Of a DNA stretch of 62,440 bases, positions 25,411 through 32,470 are shown piece after piece. Made by a program: the position numbers and the translations under genes. Numbering within the stretch: the stretch's first letter is position 1; each line of letters starts with the position of its first letter. Source of the DNA: Flavobacterium sp. UBA7680 (GTDB lineage Bacteria; Bacteroidota; Bacteroidia; Flavobacteriales; Flavobacteriaceae); NCBI RefSeq assembly GCF_002482975.1, contig NZ_DLHA01000011.1, positions 1 to 62,440 of the forward strand. The letters are read 5' to 3'. A model generated the notes under the pieces. The model was not told the DNA's origin. It saw only the letters and a list, made by a program, of their open reading frames with translations, and made no database searches.

Positions 25411-25764
25411 ATGAAGAAAACCTCATTCGTATTATTTATGTTTTTCTGCTTTACACAATTTATGTTTTCCCAAAAAGAGGTTGATTATACAGGCGAAACA
25501 GAATTATATAAAATTTATGAAAAAGCAGATAAAGAGTTGAATACCGTTTATAATCAGTTGAAAAAGAAACTAACGGCAAATGATCAGGCAAATTTGGTTA
25601 CTGCACAAAAAGACTGGATAAAGTTTAGAGATTCAAATTGCAAATTTCAAAGCTATTCTGAAGATGAAGGAGGAGTTATAGCAAACAAAATGTATATAGA
25701 TTGTAGAACTCAAATGACAATCGACAGAACTAAAGAATTGAAAAGTTTGTTGAGTGATTTTTAA
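25411..25764 (+). CDS. LprI-like (DUF1311) secreted small protein
   Basis: 117 aa with a signal peptide (about 1-20, ending FMFSQ). The mature part has the DUF1311 pattern: ...EKADKELNTVYNQLKKKL, LVTAQKDWIKFRDSNCKF and two conserved-looking Cys. It starts 3 bp after moeB yet has no known role in Moco synthesis. It may be a passenger gene or a periplasmic factor. Function unknown. Confidence 0.8.
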   Translation: MKKTSFVLFMFFCFTQFMFSQKEVDYTGETELYKIYEKADKELNTVYNQLKKKLTANDQANLVTAQKDWIKFRDSNCKFQSYSEDEGGVIANKMYIDCRTQMTIDRTKELKSLLSDF

Positions 25765-25862
25765 AATTTATAATTAATAATTCGAGATAAATTTGACACT
25801 ATTTTACAGATTGAATAAAATAAAAATTCGTGAATTCGTGGCTATCAAAAAAAACATAAAAA

Positions 25863-26294
25863 ATGAGTAAAAATGTATTTGTAGAAGGGCCAATTTCTCC
25901 TGAATTTATAGCCGAGTCGATTGCGAAACACCAATCGAAACATACAATTGGGGCGCACAATATTTTTTTAGGACAAGTTCGTGCCGATGTAATTCACGAC
26001 AATACAGTCGTGGCGATTGATTATTCAGCTTACACGGATATGGCAAACGAAGCTTTGCACACGATTCGCGAAAAAGCTTTCGCCAAATTCGATTTAACCT
26101 GTATGCACATTTACCATAGTTTGGGCGTTGTAAAAGCAGGCGAAATTTGTTTGTTTGTTTTTGTTTCGGCGATGCGACGCAAACAAGTTTATGAAGCAAC
26201 AGAAGCAATCGTAAACTGGATTAAAACCGATGTGCCGATTTTTGGTAAAGAAATATTTGAAAACGATACATTCACCTGGAAACAAAATACCTAA
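25863..26294 (+). CDS. moaE: molybdopterin synthase large subunit MoaE
   Basis: 143 aa catalytic subunit that with MoaD sulfurates precursor Z. Recognised by GAHNIFLGQVR, the central VVAIDYSAYTDMANEAL, the HSLGVVKAGEICLFVFVSAMRRKQVYEA core and the KTDVPIFGKE ending. It follows a gap of about 98 bp after the LprI-like gene and sits 9 bp before the moaC-moaB fusion. Confidence 0.96.
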   Translation: MSKNVFVEGPISPEFIAESIAKHQSKHTIGAHNIFLGQVRADVIHDNTVVAIDYSAYTDMANEALHTIREKAFAKFDLTCMHIYHSLGVVKAGEICLFVFVSAMRRKQVYEATEAIVNWIKTDVPIFGKEIFENDTFTWKQNT

Positions 26295-26303
26295 TAAAAC
26301 AGA

Positions 26304-27218
26304 ATGGTAGATATTACGCATAAAATAAGCACATTAAGAAAAGCAACTGCAACGGCAATTGTAAAAGTCAGCAGACAAGAAACAATTGATGCGGTAGTGA
26401 ATAATTTAGTTCCGAAAGGAAATGTGCTCGAAATGGCAAAAACGGCAGGATTATTTGCGGTAAAAAATACGCATTTGTCTATTCCGGATTGTCATCCGCT
26501 TCCAATTGAATTTACATCGGTCGAATATAAAATTGAAGGATTGGAGATTCAGATTATTTTCAATGTAAAAACCGTTTACAAAACCGGAGTTGAGGTTGAA
26601 GCCATGCACGGTGCATCGATTGTCGCGCTTACGATGTATGATATGCTGAAACCAATTGATAAAGAAATTGAAATTTCAACCATTAAATTGATTAATAAAG
26701 AAGGTGGAAAATCTTCTTTCAAAAATAAATTTCCGAATGCTATAAAAGCAGCGGTTTTTGTTTGTTCTGATTCGATTTTTGCAGGAGATAAAGAAGATCG
26801 ATCTGGAAAAATTATTGTAGAGAAATTAGATTCGTACGGAGTTGAAACTTCGCATTATGAAATTATTCCTGATGAATTAGATATTATTCAGGAAAGAACA
26901 AAAGCTTACGCAAAAGATAATCAGCTGGTGATTTTTACGGGCGGAACGGGATTATCTCCAAGAGATGTAACGCCGGAAGCTTTGTCGCCAATTTTAGAAA
27001 GTAGAATTCCGGGAATCGAAGAAGCAATTCGCGATTACGGACAGCAAAGAATGCCGTATGCAATGCTTTCAAGAACTGTAGCCGGTACTTTGGGTAAAAG
27101 TTTAGTTTTGGCTTTGCCGGGTTCAACAAACGGAGCGAGAGAATCGATGGACGCTGTTTTTCCGCATGTAATGCACGTCTTTCATATTTTAAAAGGAAAA
27201 AATCATGACAGCCTCTAA
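26304..27218 (+). CDS. moaCB: MoaC-MoaB/Mog fusion protein
   Basis: Two Moco enzymes in one chain of 304 aa. The N-terminal MoaC (1 to about 145) has KNTHLSIPDCHPLPI and VEVEAMHGASIVALTMYDM, catalysing cyclic pyranopterin monophosphate formation after MoaA. The C-terminal MoaB/MogA domain (about 150-304) has VCSDSIFAGDKEDRSG, FTGGTGLSPRDVTPEA and ALPGSTNGARE, for molybdopterin adenylylation. The gene overlaps moaA by 14 bp, suggesting translational coupling. Similar fusions are known in other bacteria. Confidence 0.95.
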   Translation: MVDITHKISTLRKATATAIVKVSRQETIDAVVNNLVPKGNVLEMAKTAGLFAVKNTHLSIPDCHPLPIEFTSVEYKIEGLEIQIIFNVKTVYKTGVEVEAMHGASIVALTMYDMLKPIDKEIEISTIKLINKEGGKSSFKNKFPNAIKAAVFVCSDSIFAGDKEDRSGKIIVEKLDSYGVETSHYEIIPDELDIIQERTKAYAKDNQLVIFTGGTGLSPRDVTPEALSPILESRIPGIEEAIRDYGQQRMPYAMLSRTVAGTLGKSLVLALPGSTNGARESMDAVFPHVMHVFHILKGKNHDSL

Positions 27219-28212
27219 CACAATTTTGACGGATGGTTTTGGGCGCAGACACAATTACCTGCGCATTTCGCTGCTGGAAAAATGCAACCTGCGTTGTACG
27301 TATTGCATGCCGGCTGACGGAATTACGCTTTCTCCAAAAGCCAGTTTAATGACGGCCGAGGAGATTTTTGGCATCGCTCAAACTTTTGTGCAAAATGGTG
27401 TTGACAAAATTAGATTGACAGGAGGCGAACCTTTGTTAAGAAAAGATTTTCCCGAAATTGTTGCAAAATTAGCGACTCTAGATATTTCACTTTCTATAAC
27501 CACAAATGGAATTTTAATTGATCGTCATATTGATGTTTTAAAACAGTTTAAAGTCAAAAAGATCAATTTGAGTTTAGATACTTTGGTTTCGTCTAAATTC
27601 CATTCTATAACACTCAGAAATCAGTTTGAGAAAGTTGTTGATAATTTGCATTTGCTTTTGAATAACGATTTTCAGGTCAAAGTGAATGTCGTTTTGATGA
27701 AAGGTTTTAATGATAATGAAATTGTTGATTTTGTAAAACTGACACAATTTCTGCCGATTTCTGTTCGTTTTATTGAGTTTATGCCGTTTGCTGGAAATGA
27801 ATGGGACAGAAGCAAAATGGTTTCTCAAAATGAGATTTTATCTTTGGTCGGAAATACATTTTCAGCTGATGAAATTCAAAAACTGGAAGACGAAAAAAAC
27901 TTCACGGCCAGAACGTATAAAATAAAAGGTTTTCAAGGCGATTTCGGAATTATAAGTTCGATTACAAATCCGTTTTGTGACAGTTGCAACCGAATTCGTT
28001 TAACGGCTGATGGAAAAATTAAAAACTGTCTTTTTTCGAATTCAGAAACGGATCTTTTAACGCCTTTTAGAAATGGCGAATCGATTACGAATTTAATTTC
28101 TCAATCTGTTCAAAATAAAAAGAAAGTCCGCGCCGGAATGGTTACAATTGATGAAATGAATGATCCTGCAAAACATTTTGATAATCGTAGTATGATTGCG
28201 ATTGGGGGGTAA
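27205..28212 (+). CDS. moaA: GTP 3',8-cyclase MoaA (radical SAM)
   Basis: First step of Moco synthesis. The radical-SAM motif C27-x3-C31-x2-C34 is within LEKCNLRCTYCMP. LTGGEPLLR follows. The second cluster is CDSC plus a downstream Cys (KNCLF). The essential Gly-Gly C-terminus is present (SMIAIGG). Last gene of the Moco operon; it overlaps the moaC-moaB fusion. REP-like repeats follow. Confidence 0.97.
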   Translation: MTASNTILTDGFGRRHNYLRISLLEKCNLRCTYCMPADGITLSPKASLMTAEEIFGIAQTFVQNGVDKIRLTGGEPLLRKDFPEIVAKLATLDISLSITTNGILIDRHIDVLKQFKVKKINLSLDTLVSSKFHSITLRNQFEKVVDNLHLLLNNDFQVKVNVVLMKGFNDNEIVDFVKLTQFLPISVRFIEFMPFAGNEWDRSKMVSQNEILSLVGNTFSADEIQKLEDEKNFTARTYKIKGFQGDFGIISSITNPFCDSCNRIRLTADGKIKNCLFSNSETDLLTPFRNGESITNLISQSVQNKKKVRAGMVTIDEMNDPAKHFDNRSMIAIGG

Positions 28213-28225
28213 GGTTTCAACAGAA

Positions 28226-28257
28226 TCTTTGTCAAAGTTTTAAACTTTGACAAAGAT
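28226..28257. repeat. long palindrome (tttgtcaaag type)
   Basis: Near-perfect palindrome of about 32 bp built on CTTTGTCAAAG. A 34-bp perfect copy of the same family lies at 43877-43910. Immediately after moaA it could work as a terminator structure. Confidence 0.8.
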
Positions 28258-28274
28258 AATACGTGCAGATTGTC

Positions 28275-28349
28275 CTTGCGAGGAACGAAGCAATCACACT
28301 ATTGTAATCAACGTACTTTTTGTTAGTGCGGTTGCTTCGTTCCTCGCAA
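28275..28349. repeat. REP-like inverted repeat (ttgcgaggaacgaag family)
   Basis: Perfect 18-bp arms TTGCGAGGAACGAAGCAA (28275-28292) and reverse complement (28332-28349). A related fragment, cgaggaacgag, is seen near 51765. Confidence 0.85.
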
Positions 28350-28363
28350 TGACTGGAACGCAT

Positions 28364-28399
28364 AAAAAAAGGTTCAACTTTATTAAAGTCAAACCTTTC
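28364..28399 (-). terminator. intrinsic terminator of the H1-like gene
   Basis: On the minus strand, stem AAAGGTTTGACTTTA / TAAAGTTGAACCTTT followed by a run of seven T, just after the 28407 stop codon. Confidence 0.85.
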
Positions 28400-28406
28400 T
28401 TAGATA

Positions 28407-29072
28407 TTATTTTTTCTTTTTAGCTTTAGCCTTCTTTTTAGACTTAACTTTCTTTTTAGCAATTTTTTTTGCTTTCGCTTTATCTTTTGCTTTTTTAGCT
28501 TTTTCTTTTTTCTTAGCAGCAGCTTTTAATTTTGCTTTTTTAGCTTTTTCTTTCTGTTTGTCTTTTTTAGCTTTCTCTTTTTTCTTAGCTAATTTCTTTT
28601 TTGCTTTGTCCTTTTCTTTGTCTTTCACTTTCTTTACTTTTTTATCAGATTTATTTTTAGCAGTTTCTACAGTTGTAGTTGTTCCGCTTGTGTTTTCTTC
28701 TTTTGCATCAGAAACAGCAGTTTTTGTAACCACCGTTTTTACTGCTTCCGGTTTAATAGTTGGAGTCAATACTTTTTTAGCAGGAGCTCTACGTGCTGCC
28801 GGTTTTGCTGTAGTTACAGCTGTTTTTGAAACAGATGCTGCCGGAGCTTTTGCTGTAGCTGCTGCTTTTTTTACAGCTGTTGCAGCTGGTTTTGCAGTTG
28901 TTGCTACAGGTTTAGCTGTTGCAGTAGTTTTTACTGGAGCAGCAGTTTTAGCTGGAGCAGCTTTAGCAGGTGTTTTATCTTCAGTTTTTACAGCTTCTGC
29001 CGCTGGCTGAGTATTTTCTGTTGTAGGTGAATCGATTTTCTCTGGGGTTACTTCTTCGTTCTTGTTTTCCAT
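28407..29072 (-). CDS. Lys/Ala/Pro-rich histone H1-like protein
   Basis: 221 aa from the ATG at 29072 (MENKNEEVTP). The acidic start (1-40) leads into an Ala/Pro/Thr/Lys middle with AAxKAxA repeats. The last about 80 residues are almost entirely Lys and Ala in KKAKxKAK patterns ending KKKK. This composition resembles bacterial histone H1-like (HctB/AlgP type) DNA-compacting proteins. Low complexity prevents a firm family call. Not linked to its neighbours; it has its own terminator. Confidence 0.75.
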   Translation of the reverse strand: MENKNEEVTPEKIDSPTTENTQPAAEAVKTEDKTPAKAAPAKTAAPVKTTATAKPVATTAKPAATAVKKAAATAKAPAASVSKTAVTTAKPAARRAPAKKVLTPTIKPEAVKTVVTKTAVSDAKEENTSGTTTTVETAKNKSDKKVKKVKDKEKDKAKKKLAKKKEKAKKDKQKEKAKKAKLKAAAKKKEKAKKAKDKAKAKKIAKKKVKSKKKAKAKKKK

Positions 29073-29324
29073 ATTTTTAGTGCTTTTAATGAGGATTATC
29101 ATTAACAATGTAACTAAATTGTTAATTTACAGTTAAGTAAAGATAACTATAAAACAAGTCTCCCAATGTTAAGTTTTTTGATAAAATTTAGTATTAAGTA
29201 TTTGAAAGTGAAATATTTGTCTTTTTAAGTGAAATTAAAAACATAAATCTCTTAACAATTCCACTTGGAAAATTGAGGTTTTAATTGAAAAAATACAGAA
29301 AAAATGTAATAAATAATTATTTTT

Positions 29325-29348
29325 TAATAAGCGTACTTATTATATTTG
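29325..29348 (+). promoter_or_regulatory. -7 element overlapped by inverted repeat, MarR operon
   Basis: TATATTTG at 29341-29348 is the -7 element for the SRPBCC gene starting at 29376. The inverted repeat TAATAAG-CGTA-CTTATTA (29325-29342) overlaps its upstream edge. That is a typical repressor position, so the MarR protein encoded by the third gene is the likely ligand. Confidence 0.55.
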
Positions 29349-29375
29349 CACTTATTAATTTTAATTTGAAACAAA

Positions 29376-29795
29376 ATGTGGTCAAAATCTCATTCAATAA
29401 TTACAAAAGAGGTAACAAAAGAACAAATGTGGAATCTGTTTGCAGACGTCAATAATTGGCATACTTGGGATACAGGTATTGAATATGCTAAATTGGAAGG
29501 AAACTTTGAAAAAGGAAATCATTTTTTATTACGACCAAAAGGCGGGCCGAATGTAAAAGTTGAATTACTCGAAGTTTTAGAAAATAAAGGATTTCTGGAT
29601 GTAACTAATTTTCCATTAGCCAAAATGTATGATGAACATTTATTTGAAGAAACTCCAGACGGATTGAAGATTACGAATATTATAACCGTAAAAGGATTAT
29701 TAGGTTTTCTTTGGGTGAAATTAGTAGCGAAAAAAATTGTTGATAATTTACCTGTTGATGTTCAGGAACAAATAAAAGCAGCTTCTAAATTATGA
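29376..29795 (+). CDS. SRPBCC-family protein
   Basis: 139 aa with the START/polyketide-cyclase-like pattern: an N-terminal KSHSIITKEVTKEQMWNLFADVNNWHTWD, a central beta region and a C-terminal amphipathic helix. Such proteins bind small hydrophobic ligands. First gene of a three-gene operon with an EVE-domain protein and a MarR regulator; it overlaps the next gene by 4 bp. The ligand is unknown. Confidence 0.85.
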   Translation: MWSKSHSIITKEVTKEQMWNLFADVNNWHTWDTGIEYAKLEGNFEKGNHFLLRPKGGPNVKVELLEVLENKGFLDVTNFPLAKMYDEHLFEETPDGLKITNIITVKGLLGFLWVKLVAKKIVDNLPVDVQEQIKAASKL

Positions 29796-30235
29796 GAGCA
29801 AAAAAGTATTGGATAGCCACGATTTCAAGAGAACATGCACAAAGAGCTATAAATGGAGGTTTTATTCAAGTCTGCCATGGAAAAGAAGGTCCGTTGAAAA
29901 GAATGCAGAAAGAAGATCAGATCTTAATTTATTCCTCTAAAATAACAATGGAAGGAAATGAAAAATGTCAATCTTTTACAGCTTTAGGAAAAGTAGTAGG
30001 TGATGAAGTATATGCATTTGAAATGACTGAAAAATTTGTACCCTTTAGAAGAAATATTCAATTTATGAAATGCAATGAAGTTTCGATACTTCCGCTGATT
30101 GAGAATTTGGTGTTTATCCCCAATAAAAAATCGTGGGGATATCCATTTCGTTATGGATTCTTTGAAATCAATGAAAATGATTTTAACTTTATAACTTCAA
30201 AAATGATTTCTAACATTGCTGAAAATTCACAATAA
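29792..30235 (+). CDS. EVE-domain protein
   Basis: 147 aa beginning KKYWIATISREHAQRAINGGFIQVCHGKEGPLKRMQ, the pattern of the EVE (PUA-like) fold, which binds modified bases. The ATGA overlap with the preceding SRPBCC gene indicates coupling. Its function in this operon is unknown. Confidence 0.8.
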   Translation: MRAKKYWIATISREHAQRAINGGFIQVCHGKEGPLKRMQKEDQILIYSSKITMEGNEKCQSFTALGKVVGDEVYAFEMTEKFVPFRRNIQFMKCNEVSILPLIENLVFIPNKKSWGYPFRYGFFEINENDFNFITSKMISNIAENSQ

Positions 30236-30245
30236 AAAATAAAAA

Positions 30246-30713
30246 ATGAGTACATCAGAAGATAATACATTTAGTGTTGAAACGCCAGAAGAAAGTTCTG
30301 GTTTTTTGTTGTGGCAGGTAACAAACCTATGGCAGCGCGAAATCAAAAAGGCTTTAGAGCAATATAATATTACGCACTCGCAGTTTGTGTTAATGGCTAG
30401 TATACATTGGCTTACGATTCATAAACAAGAGGTTACACAAATTGTGCTTTCGGCAAATACTAAAATTGACCCAATGACAACTTCTACAGTTTTAAGAACT
30501 TTACAGCAAAAGAATTTCATTGCCAGAGAAGAACATGCTACAGATACAAGAGCCAAAGTAGTTGTACTTACAGATTTAGGAAAAGAAATTATAAAAAAAG
30601 CTATTGTAACTGTTGAAGATTTTGATAGAAAATTCTTTTCTGTTTCCGGAGTAAAAACAAATGATTTAAATCAAAACTTAATCGCATTATTAGGGCAGAA
30701 ATTGGTTGAATAA
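30246..30713 (+). CDS. MarR-family transcriptional regulator
   Basis: 155 aa winged-helix regulator. The helix-turn-helix region is around residues 50-95 (TQIVLSANTKIDPMTTSTVLRTLQQKNFIAREEHATDTRAKVV), including the MarR wing D-T-R-A-K. It starts 10 bp after the EVE gene. It probably represses its own operon through the inverted repeat at 29325-29342. Confidence 0.9.
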   Translation: MSTSEDNTFSVETPEESSGFLLWQVTNLWQREIKKALEQYNITHSQFVLMASIHWLTIHKQEVTQIVLSANTKIDPMTTSTVLRTLQQKNFIAREEHATDTRAKVVVLTDLGKEIIKKAIVTVEDFDRKFFSVSGVKTNDLNQNLIALLGQKLVE

Positions 30714-30742
30714 ATTTAGTTTAAGATTTAATTCTTGGCAAT

Positions 30743-32185
30743 TTACTTCGCTAGTTCGCTATCGCTCGTGTCCAGAATTTTGAAATTGCTTTTTGGTGCT
30801 TCGCATAAGGAACAGCAGTAATCTTCGCCTAAATCTGTAAACAAAATACCTTTTGGAATACCTTGACTTTCGTCTCCGTATTCAGGTTTATAAAGCGTTA
30901 AGCATTCCTGACATTGGTAAATATCTTGTTGCGGTTTTTCTTTTTTCTGCGTTTTTTCGGTGGATTCTGTTGTTGCATTTCCTAGTTCATTGAAATATTT
31001 TCGGCTTAATTCAATTAAAATCGTTGGAAGTTCGAGTTTGTCAATGTCTTGCGAATGCACAATGTATTCACGTGTATTTGGGTCGAAATTCTTCGCAAAC
31101 AATACATTATAGGTATCGCGAATTTTTATGGATTCTAAAGCGGAAGGAAGTTCGTTTTTTTCAATTACGATAGAAGTAAAATAATGTCCGTCACGATTAT
31201 ATTCGGATATTCCGAAATTCAATCCGTAAGTACTGATATCAAATTGATCGAGCGTGCGGACTAAAAAAGTTTTCAAGTTCAATGCCCATTCCATAGCAAC
31301 GGGTAAATGCCAGTTTAATTCGAGTAAAGAATGTCGAACATTGATTCCTCTTTTGCCTAAGAATTTTTCCCATTCCAGTTTTCGGTCTTTTGGAATTCCT
31401 TTTATAATAAATGATTTCCAGGGCGTGATACAAATTTTCCCGATTTTGCAGTCGAAACACAAATCGCACATTTCTTTGAGGAAATCGAGATCGTATAAAT
31501 TATTTCGCCAATAAAGACCAAGCCAATATTGATCGATTCCCATTCTGTTCATTCCTTCGTAATACGGAAACGGATAAAACGGAATGTTCAAAGGTTTGTC
31601 AATCGTTCTGTTATTAGTGTCTAAAACTTCGCTTACGAGATTGAAAATCAAATCAATTCCGATGGATTCTTCGGCAGTAATTTTTTCGATTTCGTAATAA
31701 AATTTGGCAATATCCCAGCTATAAATCAAAACGGGATAAACTTCCATACGTTCCCATTTTGGTAAACGAATATATAGGTACCAATAATCTTCGTGTTCTG
31801 AAGCAATAAAATTTAAATGCCCGGTAAATAACGGAACCAGTTGTTGTTTAGGATCGTTTATATTTACTTTAAGTTTGGGCTGTTCTTTAAAAAGTTCTAA
31901 AATGTAAAGGAATTTATTCCCCGTAAGCCAATTGGTATTTCTGAAAATATCTGTTGAAACGTAAGAGGAAACAATATTATTTCCGCTTTTTTGATCGGGA
32001 TAAACAAAATGATGTTTTCCTAAAGCGGTTTTATCCAAAGATTTAAAACCTTTCGGGAAAATAATATCTTGTCTAGAACCAAACGAAATAGAATCAAGTC
32101 CTTGATCTGCAGCCATATTAACGACTTCTCTCAACTCTCCCGGCGAAATAACGCCTCCTTTTACTATTAATCTTGTCAACTCCAT
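30743..32185 (-). CDS. siroheme-reductase-like protein fused to C-terminal rubredoxin
   Basis: 480 aa. The N-terminus (VKGGVISPGELREVVNMA) resembles the ferredoxin-like half domain of nitrite/sulfite reductases, and a second such half seems present near 330-400. The usual C-x5-C plus C-x3-C siroheme cluster is not seen. Instead there is C-x2-C-x2-C-x5-C (MCDLCFDCKIGKIC, about 242-255). Residues about 425-475 are a rubredoxin domain with YQCQEC and YCCSLCEAPKSNF. It lies downstream of the fused nitrate reductase on the same strand, so it is probably an electron carrier or a nitrate/nitrite-linked oxidoreductase. Whether it holds siroheme is open. Confidence 0.8.
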   Translation of the reverse strand: MELTRLIVKGGVISPGELREVVNMAADQGLDSISFGSRQDIIFPKGFKSLDKTALGKHHFVYPDQKSGNNIVSSYVSTDIFRNTNWLTGNKFLYILELFKEQPKLKVNINDPKQQLVPLFTGHLNFIASEHEDYWYLYIRLPKWERMEVYPVLIYSWDIAKFYYEIEKITAEESIGIDLIFNLVSEVLDTNNRTIDKPLNIPFYPFPYYEGMNRMGIDQYWLGLYWRNNLYDLDFLKEMCDLCFDCKIGKICITPWKSFIIKGIPKDRKLEWEKFLGKRGINVRHSLLELNWHLPVAMEWALNLKTFLVRTLDQFDISTYGLNFGISEYNRDGHYFTSIVIEKNELPSALESIKIRDTYNVLFAKNFDPNTREYIVHSQDIDKLELPTILIELSRKYFNELGNATTESTEKTQKKEKPQQDIYQCQECLTLYKPEYGDESQGIPKGILFTDLGEDYCCSLCEAPKSNFKILDTSDSELAK

Positions 32186-32245
32186 TTGTTTTTTGTTTCA
32201 GGTTTTCTTTGTTTCAGGTTGCTTTACTTTGAACATACATTTTAC

Positions 32246-32441
32246 CGCAAAGTTCGCAAAGGTTTTTCTCAAAGTTTCGCAAAGGTTTTTTACTTTATTT
32301 TTAATAAGTTGCCAAAGTCCACAAAGCATTTGGTAAAGATTTTAGCGCATAGCTTTGTGAACTTTTTTCGGTAGAAAATAATCTTAAGCAAAGAATATAA
32401 ATCTTCGCGAAACTTTGCGAAAAACCTTTGTGAACTTTGCG
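32246..32441. repeat. inverted-repeat element (cgcaaagttcgcaaagg type)
   Basis: About 35-bp imperfect inverted arms (32246-32280 and 32407-32441) made of GCAAAG-type units enclose about 125 bp. It fills the gap between the two minus-strand nitrate genes. Confidence 0.75.
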
Positions 32442-32470
32442 TTCAGATCAACACAATCTAACACAATCAA

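Noticed and set aside
28558..29010. Plus-strand 150-codon Val/Ala/Phe-rich ORF
   Set aside because: It is the antisense of the Lys/Ala repeat region of the H1-like gene; composition follows from the repeats.
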